64,000 nt of DNA from Streptomyces luteogriseus (GTDB lineage Bacteria > Actinomycetota > Actinomycetes > Streptomycetales > Streptomycetaceae), in contig NZ_JACHMS010000001.1 of assembly GCF_014205055.1 (NCBI RefSeq), positions 7,068,001 through 7,132,000 on the forward strand, read 5' to 3'. Under the pieces are notes generated by a model that did not search any database, was not told where the DNA came from, and saw nothing but the letters and a program-made list of their open reading frames with translations. A program made the position numbers and the translations under genes. Positions 24,501-32,399 of this stretch are shown here, piece after piece; position 1 is the stretch's first letter; the number at the start of each line of letters is the position of its first letter.

Positions 24501-25675
24501 TCGACGAGTTCCCGGACGAGCCCGAGCTGTTGCAGGCCGGCTGGTCCAAGCGCCGCCCGCTGTCCTGGGTCGTGCACGAAGAGACATACGGCCGCCGTGC
24601 CCTGCCCGGAGAGGAACCCCACGACCTGCTCGCCGAGACCGTCGCGCAGATCCGCCCGCTGGACGCCAAGGCGCTCGGTGAGGCCTGGGAGCGCCAGAAG
24701 CGTATGACCAAGCCGGCCGGTGCGCTGGGCATGCTGGAGATCATCTCCGCGCAGCTGTCCGGCCTGTCCCGCCAGTGCCCGCCGCCCATCCCGGAGCCCG
24801 CGGCCGTCGCGATCTTCGCGGGCGACCACGGTGTGCACGCCCAGGGCGTCACCCCCTGGCCGCAGGAGGTCACGGCCCAGATGGTGGCCAACTTCCTCGG
24901 CGGCGGGGCCGTCTGCAACGCCTTCGCCACCCAGGTCGGTGCCGAGGTCTGCATCGTGGACGTCGGCGTCGCGGCCGATCTGCCGGCCACCCCGGGCCTG
25001 CTGCCCCGCAAGATCCGTGGCGGCACGTCCGACATGACGACCGGCCCCGCGATGACCCGCGAGGAGGCCAGGCAGGCCATCGAGGTCGGCATCGAGACCG
25101 CCCGCGACCTGGTCGCCGCCGGCAACAAGGCCCTGCTGACCGGTGAGATGGGCATCGCGAACACCACCGCGTCCGCCGCCCTGATCTCCGTCTTCACGGG
25201 CGCGGACCCGGCCGAGGTCACGGGCCGGGGCACCGGCATCAACGACGAGACCCTCGCCCGCAAGACCGAGGTCGTGCGCCGTGCCCTGGAACTCCACCAG
25301 CCGGACCCGGCCGACCCGATCGGCGTGCTCGCCGCGATCGGCGGCTTCGAGCACGCCGCCATCGTCGGCCTCCTGCTCGGCGGCGCCTCCCTGCGTACGC
25401 CGGTGATCCTGGACGGCGTGAGCGCCGGCGCCGCCGCCCTGGTCGCCCGCGCGATCGCCCCGGAGGTCCTGGCCGCCTGCATCGCGGGCCACCGCAGCGC
25501 CGAGCCGGGCCACGTCGCCGCCCTGAACAAGCTGGGCCTGCGCCCCCTGGTCGACCTCGACCTCCGCCTCGGCGAGGGCACCGGCGCCCTCCTCGCCCTC
25601 CCGCTGGTCCAGAGCACGGCCAGGGCGATGCACGAGGTGGCGACGTTCGACTCCGCAGGAGTGACGGAGAAGTAG
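21596..25675 (+). CDS. BluB-CobT fusion with very long disordered N-terminal region
   Basis: The 1359-residue protein has three parts. Residues 1 to about 785 are low complexity, rich in Pro, Ala, Glu, Val and Gln, including a PQ/PE dipeptide tract near nucleotides 23065-23165. Residues about 789-1010 are a BluB-type nitroreductase (RERRDIRNGF, HHAPSVGHSQPWDF), which makes 5,6-dimethylbenzimidazole from FMN. Residues about 1017-1355 are CobT (GDHGVHAQGVTPWPQEVT, TGEMGIANTTASAA, LRLGEGTGA with the catalytic Glu), which forms the alpha-ribazole phosphate. The two enzymes act in sequence on the lower ligand of B12. ATG 21596 follows GCGAGGGG. The disordered part has no known role. Confidence 0.92.
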   Translation: MTDTGQVPGEGLPESAGMVEQPGTSAPGAYTYLSDTTAETEDEDLLLPGAQGAWGNEVPPPAPEPVVETVHQPGPHEISGRDSGSVDLSGVRLPDPPPIPPITPRRPLHLGPPLPDSSASPVRSLADRGPADAPVRQPAPASAGPEYLDGPRASEAVASPPAAPWGAAVTTPAPVSAGAAPAETVVPAQEPTGTAQGIAPVVTADVTADGTAEVTAETSHTTPVPAPAEAEQPAPAAQPAPAAQPTSEPSAPAEAGRTPEGDPAGAGVGPEGAQVAVAEQVMPAQVMPAQVDPAELGVEAVAGQVAAAQAGLAAAGDAAQAGPAPVGDPAGAVEAQVAEAGYAVPEQAVAVTGDPVGAVAAPEAVAQSASVPEPVVNDPAQVGDPAATPQAPTPDASAEQAPEVPAEQAVPSAPAPEAVQSPEAVPFPEAAVAPEHAVATEAPGAEAPVQVPNAAAQAPEAAAPETGVAPAPAPEAAAPEPDIATEEAAPQPQPQPQPQPQPLPLPHPQPQPEPQPEPQPQPLAATDAAPVAQEPEPTVPHPATPGTEAPGQAAVAQAAEPVGAEAAAPSVEAEALPEAVATPVAPEPVAQAAVPADAPAFAPTPQEAPAATAPAETASAEAPASAQAPEVLETPEVPQAPDAAQAPETTEAPETPEAQAPEAVPAAPAPAPAPEAVEPTAAPETPAPTEDVTVVLPTPATDEQPEQPEQHMQGPQQSQPPAPETLEPPAPAVSVPAPRDGDAALAQNADDLDTRAAEQEDLADQERREESAAAVAEARQSSGPAAPGYDPAEREAVLKVMRERRDIRNGFRSDPIPHEVLLRVLEAAHHAPSVGHSQPWDFVVIRSADTRRAMHELAMRQRDAYAKSLPKGRAKQFKELKIEAILDTPVNIVVTADPTRGGRHTLGRHTQPQMAPYSAALAVENLWLAARAEGLGVGWVSFFDEREMVRALGLPEHLEIIAYLCVGYVDEFPDEPELLQAGWSKRRPLSWVVHEETYGRRALPGEEPHDLLAETVAQIRPLDAKALGEAWERQKRMTKPAGALGMLEIISAQLSGLSRQCPPPIPEPAAVAIFAGDHGVHAQGVTPWPQEVTAQMVANFLGGGAVCNAFATQVGAEVCIVDVGVAADLPATPGLLPRKIRGGTSDMTTGPAMTREEARQAIEVGIETARDLVAAGNKALLTGEMGIANTTASAALISVFTGADPAEVTGRGTGINDETLARKTEVVRRALELHQPDPADPIGVLAAIGGFEHAAIVGLLLGGASLRTPVILDGVSAGAAALVARAIAPEVLAACIAGHRSAEPGHVAALNKLGLRPLVDLDLRLGEGTGALLALPLVQSTARAMHEVATFDSAGVTEK

Positions 25676-25697
25676 GGCTGCCGTCGTCGACACGGCT

Positions 25698-25738
25698 CCG
25701 TGGGCGGGCGCCCCGCAGTCCGGGACGCCCGCCCACGG
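25698..25738 (+). terminator. terminator after bluB-cobT
   Basis: CCGTGGGCGGGCG and CGCCCGCCCACGG form a perfect 13-bp stem with a 15-nt loop, 23 bp after the stop. No T tract follows. Confidence 0.75.
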
Positions 25739-25857
25739 TCCACCGCCGACGGGCGGCCGGGTGCCCAGCCACTGGACCACCCGAGCCGCCCTTCCCCTTG
25801 CCCATTAAAATCCGCACGTCAGGGCACTGAACACCGCCGCAACAGGAGCCGCACCTC

Positions 25858-27099
25858 ATGGCCGAACACCCCGCCTACCCCGTAGGCCTCCGCCTCACCG
25901 GCCGCCGCGTGGTCGTCCTCGGCGGCGGCCAGGTCGCCCAGCGGCGCCTCCCGGCACTGATCGCGGCGGGCGCGGACGTCCTCCTCGTGTCCCCCGACGC
26001 CACCCCCTCGGTCGAGGCCATGGCGGACGCCGGCGAGATCACCTGGCAGCAGCGCCCGTACACGGAGGGCGACCTCGCGGACGCCTGGTACGCCCTGATC
26101 GCCACCAGCGACCCCGAGGCCAACACCGCCGCCTCGGCCGAAGCCGAGCGCCACCGCGTCTGGTGCGTCCGCTCCGACGACGCCGACCGGGCCACCGCCT
26201 GGACCCCGGCCACCGGCCACAGCGAGGGCGTCACGGTCGCCGTCCTCACCACGGACGCCAAGGGGCGCGATCCCCGTCACACCGCCGCCATCCGCGACGC
26301 GGTCGTCGAAGGCCTGCGCGACGGCACGCTCGTCGCCCCGCACCACCGCACCCGCACCCCCGGAGTCGCCCTGGTCGGCGGCGGCCCCGGCGACCCGGAC
26401 CTGATCACCGTGCGCGGCCGCCGCCTGCTCGCAGAGGCCGACGTGGTCATCACCGACCACCTCGGCCCGCGCGACCTGCTCGCCGAACTGTCCCCGGGCG
26501 TCGAGGTGATCGACGCGGCGAAACTGCCCTTCGGCAGGTTCATGGCCCAGGAGGCCATCAACGACGCCCTCATCGAGCACGCGCGGAAGGGCAAGTCGGT
26601 CGTCCGGCTCAAGGGCGGCGACCCCTTCGTCTACGGACGTGGCATGGAGGAGGTCCAGGCCCTGGCCGAGGCCGGCATCCCGTGCACGGTCGTGCCCGGC
26701 ATCTCCAGCTCCATCTCGGTCCCGGGCGCCGCCGGCATCCCGGTGACCCACCGGGGCGTCGCCCACGAGTTCACCGTGGTCAGCGGCCACATCGCCCCCG
26801 ACGACGAGCGCTCCCTGGTCGACTGGCCCTCCCTGGCCAAGCTGACCGGCACGCTGGTGATCCTCATGGGCGTCAGCACGATCGGCAAGGTCGCCGAGAC
26901 GCTCATCGCCCACGGCAAGTCCCCCGACGCACCCGTCGCCCTGGTCCAGGAGGGCACGACGGCCGGCCAGCGTCGCGTCGACGCCACGCTCGCGACGGTC
27001 GCGGAGACCGTGCGGACCGAGGACGTGAAGCCCCCGGCGGTCATCGTCATCGGCGAGGTCGTGAAGGTCGGCCCCGACGCCCCCGAGCCCCGCAAGTAA
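25858..27099 (+). CDS. cysG: CysG-type siroheme synthase (dehydrogenase plus uroporphyrinogen-III methyltransferase)
   Basis: The 413-residue protein joins an N-terminal precorrin-2 dehydrogenase/ferrochelatase-like half (NAD motif VVVLGGGQVAQRR, residues about 1-150) and a C-terminal SUMT half (VGGGPGDPDLITVRG, VRLKGGDPFVYGRG, PVTHRGVAHEFTVVSGH). The methylase makes precorrin-2, the branch point to siroheme and B12. The family is usually about 450 residues, so the linker region is somewhat short. The ATG has CAGGAG upstream. It stands with cobL and bluB-cobT, tying siroheme and corrin supply. Alternative name: cobA/SUMT fusion. Confidence 0.92.
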   Translation: MAEHPAYPVGLRLTGRRVVVLGGGQVAQRRLPALIAAGADVLLVSPDATPSVEAMADAGEITWQQRPYTEGDLADAWYALIATSDPEANTAASAEAERHRVWCVRSDDADRATAWTPATGHSEGVTVAVLTTDAKGRDPRHTAAIRDAVVEGLRDGTLVAPHHRTRTPGVALVGGGPGDPDLITVRGRRLLAEADVVITDHLGPRDLLAELSPGVEVIDAAKLPFGRFMAQEAINDALIEHARKGKSVVRLKGGDPFVYGRGMEEVQALAEAGIPCTVVPGISSSISVPGAAGIPVTHRGVAHEFTVVSGHIAPDDERSLVDWPSLAKLTGTLVILMGVSTIGKVAETLIAHGKSPDAPVALVQEGTTAGQRRVDATLATVAETVRTEDVKPPAVIVIGEVVKVGPDAPEPRK

Positions 27100-27163
27100 C
27101 CCCGGGTAACACAACCCGTACCGAGCCGTTGGCACCGCACCCAGGACAAGGCAGTATCACCCT

Positions 27164-27982
27164 GTGGCCGATCTCATCACCGTCGAGGATCCCGACGACC
27201 CGCGTCTGCGCGACTACACCGGCCTGACCGACGTGGAGCTGCGCCGCAAGCGCGAACCCGCCGAGGGCCTGTTCATCGCCGAGGGCGAGAAGGTCATCAG
27301 AAGGGCCAAGGAGGCGGGCTACGAGATGCGGTCCATGCTGCTCTCGGCCAAGTGGGTCGACGTCATGCGCGATGTCATCGACGAACTCCCCGCCCCGGTC
27401 TACGCCGTCAGCCCGGAGCTCGCCGAGCAGGTCACCGGCTACCACGTGCACCGCGGCGCGCTCGCGTCCATGCAGCGCAAACCCCTGCCCACGGCCGCCG
27501 GCCTCCTCCGCAGCGCCCGCCGCGTCGTCGTCATGGAGTCGGTCAACGACCACACCAACATCGGCGCGATCTTCCGCTCCGCCGCCGCCCTCGGCATGGA
27601 CGCGGTCCTGCTCTCCCCGGACTGCGCCGACCCCCTCTACCGCCGCAGCGTGAAGGTCTCCATGGGCGCGGTCTTCTCCGTCCCGTACGCCCGGCTGGAC
27701 ACCTGGCCCAAGGGCCTGGACTCGGTGCGCGAGGCGGGCTTCACCCTGCTCGCTCTCACCCCCGACGAGAAGGCCCGGCCCCTCGACGAGGCCGCCCCGC
27801 ACACCATGGACCGCGTGGCCCTCATGCTCGGCGCCGAGGGTGACGGCCTGTCCACGCAGGCCCTGGTCGCCGCCGACGAGTGGGTCCGCATCCCGATGTC
27901 CCACGGCGTCGACTCCCTCAACGTGGGCGCGGCGGCGGCCGTGGCCTTCTACGCGGTGGCCACGGGCCGGCCCCAGGTCTAG
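27164..27982 (+). CDS. SpoU/TrmH-family RNA 2'-O-methyltransferase
   Basis: The 272-residue SPOUT methylase has the substrate-binding N-terminal domain (EGLFIAEGEKVIRRA) and the knot motifs VMESVNDHTNIGAIFRSAAALG, LMLGAEGDGLS and IPMSHGVDSLNVGAAAAVA. It methylates a ribose in tRNA or rRNA; the position cannot be read from sequence. The GTG lies 6 nt after a CAGTAT hexamer and has no good ribosome site, so it may be leaderless. A NUDIX gene follows 14 bp later and is probably cotranscribed. Confidence 0.9.
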   Translation: MADLITVEDPDDPRLRDYTGLTDVELRRKREPAEGLFIAEGEKVIRRAKEAGYEMRSMLLSAKWVDVMRDVIDELPAPVYAVSPELAEQVTGYHVHRGALASMQRKPLPTAAGLLRSARRVVVMESVNDHTNIGAIFRSAAALGMDAVLLSPDCADPLYRRSVKVSMGAVFSVPYARLDTWPKGLDSVREAGFTLLALTPDEKARPLDEAAPHTMDRVALMLGAEGDGLSTQALVAADEWVRIPMSHGVDSLNVGAAAAVAFYAVATGRPQV

Positions 27983-27996
27983 GGAGGGCGCCGTCC

Positions 27997-28389
27997 GTGG
28001 AGCAGCGCGAGGCCGTCGTCGCCGTCCTCCTGCGCGATGACCGCCTCCTCGCCGTGCGGCGGGGACCGGCGGTCGTCCGCCCCGGCTACTGGCAGCCCGT
28101 CAGCGGCAAGGTCGAGCCGGGGGAGACCCAGGAGCAGGCGGTCGTCCGGGAGGTGCACGAGGAGGTCGGCCTCACCGTCGTACCGGAGGCGAAGGTCTGG
28201 GAGTCGGAGACCGACGACCACCGCTTCCGCCTCCACTGGTGGACCGCCCGCGCCGACACGGGCGACGTCATCCCCGACCCGCGCGAGGTCGCCGAGACCC
28301 GCTGGGTCACCCCTCGGGAGTTCCTGGCGCTCGAGCCGGTCTTCGACGGAGACCGGGAGTTCTTCGAACGGATCCTGCCGGAACTCTGA
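27997..28389 (+). CDS. NUDIX hydrolase
   Basis: The 130-residue protein has a complete Nudix box, GKVEPGETQEQAVVREVHEEVGL-type with REVHEEVGL (spread over about residues 34-56), and the family's beta strands. It should hydrolyse a nucleoside diphosphate derivative. The GTG at 27997 has AGGGAGGG 7 nt upstream. It follows the SpoU gene closely on the same strand. The substrate is unknown. Confidence 0.9.
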   Translation: MEQREAVVAVLLRDDRLLAVRRGPAVVRPGYWQPVSGKVEPGETQEQAVVREVHEEVGLTVVPEAKVWESETDDHRFRLHWWTARADTGDVIPDPREVAETRWVTPREFLALEPVFDGDREFFERILPEL

Positions 28390-28422
28390 CACCGCGCCGA
28401 TCAGCGGGCCGTCGCACACCGG

Positions 28423-28526
28423 CCGGAAGTCCCGCGGCCAGAAGTCTCCCGGCCGGAAGCCCCGCGGCTGAAAGTCTCCCGGCCGTAGGTCCCCCGCTAA
28501 AAGTCCCTCGGCTGGAAGTCCCGCGG
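28423..28526. repeat. array of seven 15-bp repeats at the 3' end of the kinase gene
   Basis: Seven imperfect units lie head to tail: 28423, 28438, 28453, 28468, 28483, 28498 and 28512, typified by CCGGAAGTCCCGCGG. All are 15 nt except the sixth, which is 14 nt (28498-28511). The array spans the kinase stop codon and the gap to the NUDIX gene. On the minus strand a full 15-nt unit encodes a five-residue repeat of the type QPRDF, and the short unit causes the stop that ends the kinase. Confidence 0.9.
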
Positions 28527-29963
28527 CTGATCGTCCTGCTGTACGCGCTCCTGCCGTACGCCGCCCCCGTCGCCGCCGAGTCCCCGCGCCGGGCCCTGGC
28601 AGCCCTGCACCAGGGCGATACCCACCGCCACCAGCAGCGTCACCACGACGAACACGAACAGCCGCTGCCGCAGCAAGCGCGGATTGGCGGGCCGCAGTTT
28701 GGTCCCCGTGTTCCTGGACGCCGGGCGTCCGGTGCCGCTGTGCGGGGCGGGGCGGCTGCCACTGCCCGACCGCGTGCCGTTGCGCCCGGTGGGCGTCGGC
28801 CGCGACCCGGACCGCGACGGGGTGCCGCCGCGCGAGGCGCCCGCCCCGCGCACCGGAGTCCTGCCGCGGGCTCCGCCCCCCGTGGACCGGTTGCCGCCCC
28901 CGGTCGCCCGGGCTCCGCCGCGCCCACCGGTCCCGCTCTGGGAGCCCGGACCGTCCGGCGCCGGATGGCCGTCCCGGGACGGGGAGGAGCCCCGGGGCGG
29001 GGGAGTGCCCCGGCCCCGCTGCGCCCCGGAGACCCCGCCACCCTGCTGTCCCTGCGGACGCCGGGTGCGCTCGGGGTACGTGTCGACGGGCCGGTCGCTC
29101 TCGGCACCGCGCGGCGGCCGGACGCCGGCGAGGTCCTGAGACTCCCGGGCCGCGATCTCCTTGAGCCGCAGCGACAGTTGGAGCGTGCTGGGCCGCTCCT
29201 CGGGGTCCTTCGCCAGACACGCCCGGACGAGTGGAGCCAGCGCGTCGGGCACGCCGTGCAATTGCGGCTCCTCGTGCACCACGCGGTACAGCATCACCTC
29301 GGAACTGCCGTGCCCGAAGGGCGAGTCGCCCATCGAGGAGTACGCGAGCGTGGCCCCGAGCGAGAACACGTCCGTGGCCGGGGTGACGGCGGCCCCGCGC
29401 ACCTGCTCCGGCGCGAGGAAGCCGGGCGAGCCGACCGCCGTGCCGACATGGGTGAGCGTCGAGGCGCCGGTGGCCCAGGCGATGCCGAAGTCGATGATCC
29501 GCGGCCCCTTCGGGGACAGCAGGATGTTCGACGGCTTCAGGTCCCGGTGCACCACCCCGGCCTCGTGCACCGCTACCAGGCCCTCGGACAGGGCGGCACC
29601 CACGGCCGCGACATCGGCCGCACCGAGGGGTCCCTCGGCCGCGACCTTGTCGTGCAGGGACGGGCCGGGCACGTACTGGGTGGCGAACCAGGGCCGTTCC
29701 GCGTCGAGGTCGGCGGCCACCAGCCGGGCCGTGCAACCGCCGCGGATCCGCCGGGCCGCCGAGACCTCACGGGCGAACCGGGAGCGGAACTCCTGATCCT
29801 CCGCCAGGTCGGGACGGATGACCTTCAGCGCGACCCGCTGCCCCTTCTTGTCGGAGCCCAGGTAGACCACGCCCATCCCGCCCGCGCCGAGCCGTCTGTG
29901 AAGCTTGAACGAGCCGACGACGCGCGGGTCCTCGCGCCTCAGGCGCATCATCGCCATGTTCAT
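28497..29963 (-). CDS. transmembrane Ser/Thr protein kinase (PknB-like)
   Basis: The 488-residue protein has an N-terminal Hanks-type kinase domain (about residues 19-275): Gly loop GAGGMG 26-31, VALK Lys47, HRDLKPSN with Asp141, DFG 158-160, and an APE-like APEQVRG. A Gly/Arg/Ser/Pro-rich linker (about 290-430), one membrane segment (about 435-454) and a short tail ending QPRDFQPRDF follow. The outer part is only about 35 residues, with no PASTA or sensor domain. The ATG at 29963 is chosen from several close Met codons; the ribosome site is weak. The C-terminus ends inside a 15-bp repeat array, so its length may vary. Confidence 0.9.
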   Translation of the reverse strand: MNMAMMRLRREDPRVVGSFKLHRRLGAGGMGVVYLGSDKKGQRVALKVIRPDLAEDQEFRSRFAREVSAARRIRGGCTARLVAADLDAERPWFATQYVPGPSLHDKVAAEGPLGAADVAAVGAALSEGLVAVHEAGVVHRDLKPSNILLSPKGPRIIDFGIAWATGASTLTHVGTAVGSPGFLAPEQVRGAAVTPATDVFSLGATLAYSSMGDSPFGHGSSEVMLYRVVHEEPQLHGVPDALAPLVRACLAKDPEERPSTLQLSLRLKEIAARESQDLAGVRPPRGAESDRPVDTYPERTRRPQGQQGGGVSGAQRGRGTPPPRGSSPSRDGHPAPDGPGSQSGTGGRGGARATGGGNRSTGGGARGRTPVRGAGASRGGTPSRSGSRPTPTGRNGTRSGSGSRPAPHSGTGRPASRNTGTKLRPANPRLLRQRLFVFVVVTLLVAVGIALVQGCQGPARGLGGDGGGVRQERVQQDDQPRDFQPRDF

Positions 29964-30158
29964 CCCCGCTGCCCGGTCCTGTGACGAGCCACAGCTTACG
30001 TTTCCACGGCCGCCCGCGCGCAGAGGCCGCGCCCTCTCGGAGCAATGGATTGTCAGTGGTGGGTGGGAGACTTGAAAGGTGGTCAGGGAGGGCGCGGGGA
30101 GGCGGACTTCGCGCTGCTGGTGATCCCAACCACCCGTCGCGGAAGGGGGATTGGTCCT

Positions 30159-30398
30159 GTGAAGGGTGATCGCGTGGAGATAGTCGTGGACGCGGGGGAC
30201 ACGACGCGCACCTATGAGGTGGTGGCGAGCAGGGCGGGCCGCAGGGTGGAGACGGCCGTACGCCGAGGCGTCGTGGAAGTGAGCGAAGTCACCCGGAGCG
30301 GCACGGTCGTACGGACCGCCCGCTTCATGGCGAATCGGGTGCTGGCTCTGGTGGAACAGCCGATTCCGCGAGAGGAGATCTCGGACAAAGCGGGATGA
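30159..30398 (+). CDS. small conserved-looking protein of unknown function
   Basis: The 79-residue protein is mostly short beta strands rich in Val, Arg and Thr (VEIVVDAGDTTRTYEVV, RRGVVEVSEVTRSGTVVRTARF). There is no signal peptide, membrane segment or metal motif. The GTG at 30159 has GGAAGGGG about 10 nt upstream. It is divergent from the kinase gene. Codon use is typical of the window, which supports a real gene. I do not recognise a function. Confidence 0.65.
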   Translation: MKGDRVEIVVDAGDTTRTYEVVASRAGRRVETAVRRGVVEVSEVTRSGTVVRTARFMANRVLALVEQPIPREEISDKAG

Positions 30399-30633
30399 TC
30401 CGGTCGTCCCGTCGGGGAAGACCCTGAGACCCGCGCCCCCGTCTCCACCCAGGGGAGTACGTCGCAGGTGACGGCTCATCCTCCGGGAGGCCCGGCAATC
30501 GGTACGAGGGCATGACGCCGGGGGAGGGCCGGACGCCTAGATTTGAAGTCAAGCGGCGGGTGGCAGCACTCGTCCCCCGAGGTCAGACGCCCGCCGCTGC
30601 CAACGACAACTGATAACGGTCAGGAGAGGGACC
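30399..30633. other. intergenic region
   Basis: 235 bp between two small plus-strand genes. It ends with GGTCAGGAGAGGGACC, the ribosome site of the next gene. I see no RNA gene or repeat. Confidence 0.4.
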
Positions 30634-30840
30634 ATGGCCCAGACGGCTCCGCGGACGCTGCTCCGCGAAGAGGGACGCAAGGTGTACGCCGCCGCGTTCC
30701 GCCGCCGCCAGGGCCGTCGCCACCCGGTGGTGGCGACGCTGATGGCCCTTCCCCTGGCGGTCCTGCTCCTCCTCGTCTTCGACGGGTGGGAGACAGTGGC
30801 CACACAGGCGTCGTCCGTGGGAGAGATGCTGGGGCGCTGA
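30634..30840 (+). CDS. small single-pass membrane protein
   Basis: The 68-residue protein has a basic N-terminal half (about residues 10-30, Arg/Lys rich) and one membrane segment (PVVATLMALPLAVLLLLVF), then a short outer tail. GGAGAGGG lies 4 nt before the ATG. A strong terminator follows 91 bp after the stop, so it forms its own unit. Function unknown. Confidence 0.75.
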   Translation: MAQTAPRTLLREEGRKVYAAAFRRRQGRRHPVVATLMALPLAVLLLLVFDGWETVATQASSVGEMLGR

Positions 30841-30931
30841 GCGGCGACCCCCAGGCCCGGAAGAGCGGTCCGGGCGGGGACATCCCACCCATGAAACCCC
30901 GTGGGGACGGGGGTGCGGCGGACGGCAAAAG

Positions 30932-30970
30932 ATGCCGGCGCAGCTGGGGAGCTGCGCCGGCATTGCTTTT
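30932..30970 (+). terminator. strong intrinsic terminator
   Basis: ATGCCGGCGCAGCT, GGGG, AGCTGCGCCGGCAT form a perfect 14-bp stem with a 4-nt loop, followed by TGCTTTT. An A-run precedes it on the left, so it may work in both directions. Confidence 0.9.
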
Positions 30971-31044
30971 GTCCCGCAAGCGCCGAGCCCCCGGAACGGA
31001 TGGTTCCCTACGACCGCGCCCCTGTCTGCACGTACTCTCGGCCG

Positions 31045-31986
31045 GTGAACTCCGCCCCCGGCCCGCTCCTGGCCGGCCTGACCGCACAGGCCCGATCCGC
31101 TGCCCACGCACGCTCGCCGGCCTGCCCCTGTGGCGCGGCCACGCTCGCCGACCGCCCCGACGGCCTGGTGGTACGGCACGCGGACACCGTCGCGAAGGCC
31201 CACGCCCCGGACACCGGCCCGGCCGAGCTGACCCGCCGCCTCACCCTCGCCGCCCACCACCCCGACATCCTCCTGCCCCCGCTGGCCTCGGTCCCGGCCG
31301 ACCTGCACGGCCGCCTCACCACGTTCTGGCCGTACGGCACTCCCGTGGATCCGGGCGATCCCGACGCCGCCCCCTGGGAAGCGGCCGCCACGCTCCTCGC
31401 CCGCCTCCACCGCACCCCGGCCCCGGCGGACCTGCCCTTCATGCGTGGCCCCGTCAAAGCGGCACAGGCGATCGGCCGGCTGCGCGAGGCCTGCCCGCAC
31501 CCGGCGGCCGCCCCCGTCCTGCGCGCCTGGGCCACCCTCCCGCCCTGGGCCCGTGCCGAGGCACCGATGCCCGGCACCGGAACCCTCTGCCACGGCGACC
31601 TCCACCTGGGGCAGCTCGTCCGTCACCCCGCCCCCGACGGCCCCTGGCTGCTGATAGACGTGGACGACCTCGGCGTCGGCGTGCCCGCCTGGGATCTCGC
31701 CCGCCCCGCCGCCTGGTACGCCTGCGGCCTGCTCCCGCCCGACGAGTGGACCCGGTTCCTCACCGCCTACCGGGAGGCCGGCGGCCCCGCCGTCCCCGCC
31801 GACGGCGACCCCTGGCCCGCCCTCGATGTTCCCGCCCGGGCCCTCACCGCGCAGACCGCGGCCCGCGCCGTCGCCAAGGCGGTCGCTGCCGGCCGCCCGC
31901 TGGACGAGGTCGAGCAGTCGGTCGTGGACGCCTGTGACCGAATGGCTACCATCCCGCCGCAGTTGACGCAGGACCACGCGAAGTAG
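31045..31986 (+). CDS. aminoglycoside-phosphotransferase-like kinase
   Basis: The 313-residue protein has the APH-fold catalytic motif CHGDLHLGQLV and the metal motif LLIDVDDLG, with an aromatic WDLARPAAWY helix. APH-like enzymes phosphorylate small molecules such as choline, homoserine, maltose or drugs. The GTG at 31045 lies 6 nt after TACTCT and lacks a ribosome site, so it is probably leaderless; an ATG at 31000 is in frame. The substrate is unknown and antibiotic resistance should not be assumed. Confidence 0.8.
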   Translation: MNSAPGPLLAGLTAQARSAAHARSPACPCGAATLADRPDGLVVRHADTVAKAHAPDTGPAELTRRLTLAAHHPDILLPPLASVPADLHGRLTTFWPYGTPVDPGDPDAAPWEAAATLLARLHRTPAPADLPFMRGPVKAAQAIGRLREACPHPAAAPVLRAWATLPPWARAEAPMPGTGTLCHGDLHLGQLVRHPAPDGPWLLIDVDDLGVGVPAWDLARPAAWYACGLLPPDEWTRFLTAYREAGGPAVPADGDPWPALDVPARALTAQTAARAVAKAVAAGRPLDEVEQSVVDACDRMATIPPQLTQDHAK

Positions 31987-32065
31987 GGTGCAACCGACCA
32001 CAGCGGAACAGAGTCTGTCCTGGCGAGATGTGAAGCAGGACCGACCGGCGAGGAGTTGAACGACC

Positions 32066-32356
32066 ATGCAGTGTCCGAAGTGCCGTGCGCCGATGCACAC
32101 GTACAACCGCAACGGTGTCCAGATCGAGCAGTGCAGCGGCTGCCGCGGGATCTTCCTCGACTACGGCGAGCTGGAGTCGCTCACTCGCCTGGAGGCGCAG
32201 TGGTCCCAGGCCGCCCCGCCGCCCCCGCCCGCCCCGCAGGCCTACCCGGCCCCTCCGGCTCCCGCCTGGGGCGCCCCGCACGGCGGCCACGGGCACCACG
32301 GCCATCACGGTCACCACCGCAACAAGAGCTTCGGCCACATGCTGTTCTCGTCCTGA
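32066..32356 (+). CDS. TFIIB-type zinc-ribbon protein
   Basis: The 96-residue protein has an N-terminal zinc ribbon (CPKC-x18-CSGCRG, Cys at about 3, 6, 23, 26) of the zf-TFIIB family, with the usual FLDYGELESL tail. A Pro/Ala stretch and a His/Gly-rich C-terminus (GGHGHHGHHGHH) follow, which may also bind metal. AGGAG lies about 9 nt upstream of the ATG. The role of this family is not settled. Confidence 0.88.
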   Translation: MQCPKCRAPMHTYNRNGVQIEQCSGCRGIFLDYGELESLTRLEAQWSQAAPPPPPAPQAYPAPPAPAWGAPHGGHGHHGHHGHHRNKSFGHMLFSS

Positions 32357-32365
32357 TGTGAGGTC

Positions 32366-32399
32366 GTGACACGACACGACACGTGACACGACACGACAG
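32366..32399. repeat. direct repeat of 17 bp
   Basis: CGTGACACGACACGACA occurs twice head to tail (32366-32382, 32383-32399), with an internal ACACG motif. It lies between the zinc-ribbon gene and the shared terminator. No function is evident. Confidence 0.8.

Noticed and set aside
22703..25780. A 1025-codon open frame antisense to bluB-cobT
   Set aside because: It consists of Gly/Arg/Asp-rich sequence mirrored from the real gene, with no domain motif.
27979..29736. A second minus-strand frame through the kinase gene containing further RPGDF-type pentapeptides
   Set aside because: It is not an independent gene; it is the out-of-frame part of the repeat array. Treated as a finding about the repeat instead.
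31045..31986. Aminoglycoside resistance gene
   Set aside because: Only the general APH fold is seen; no residues diagnostic for a drug-modifying enzyme are recognised.
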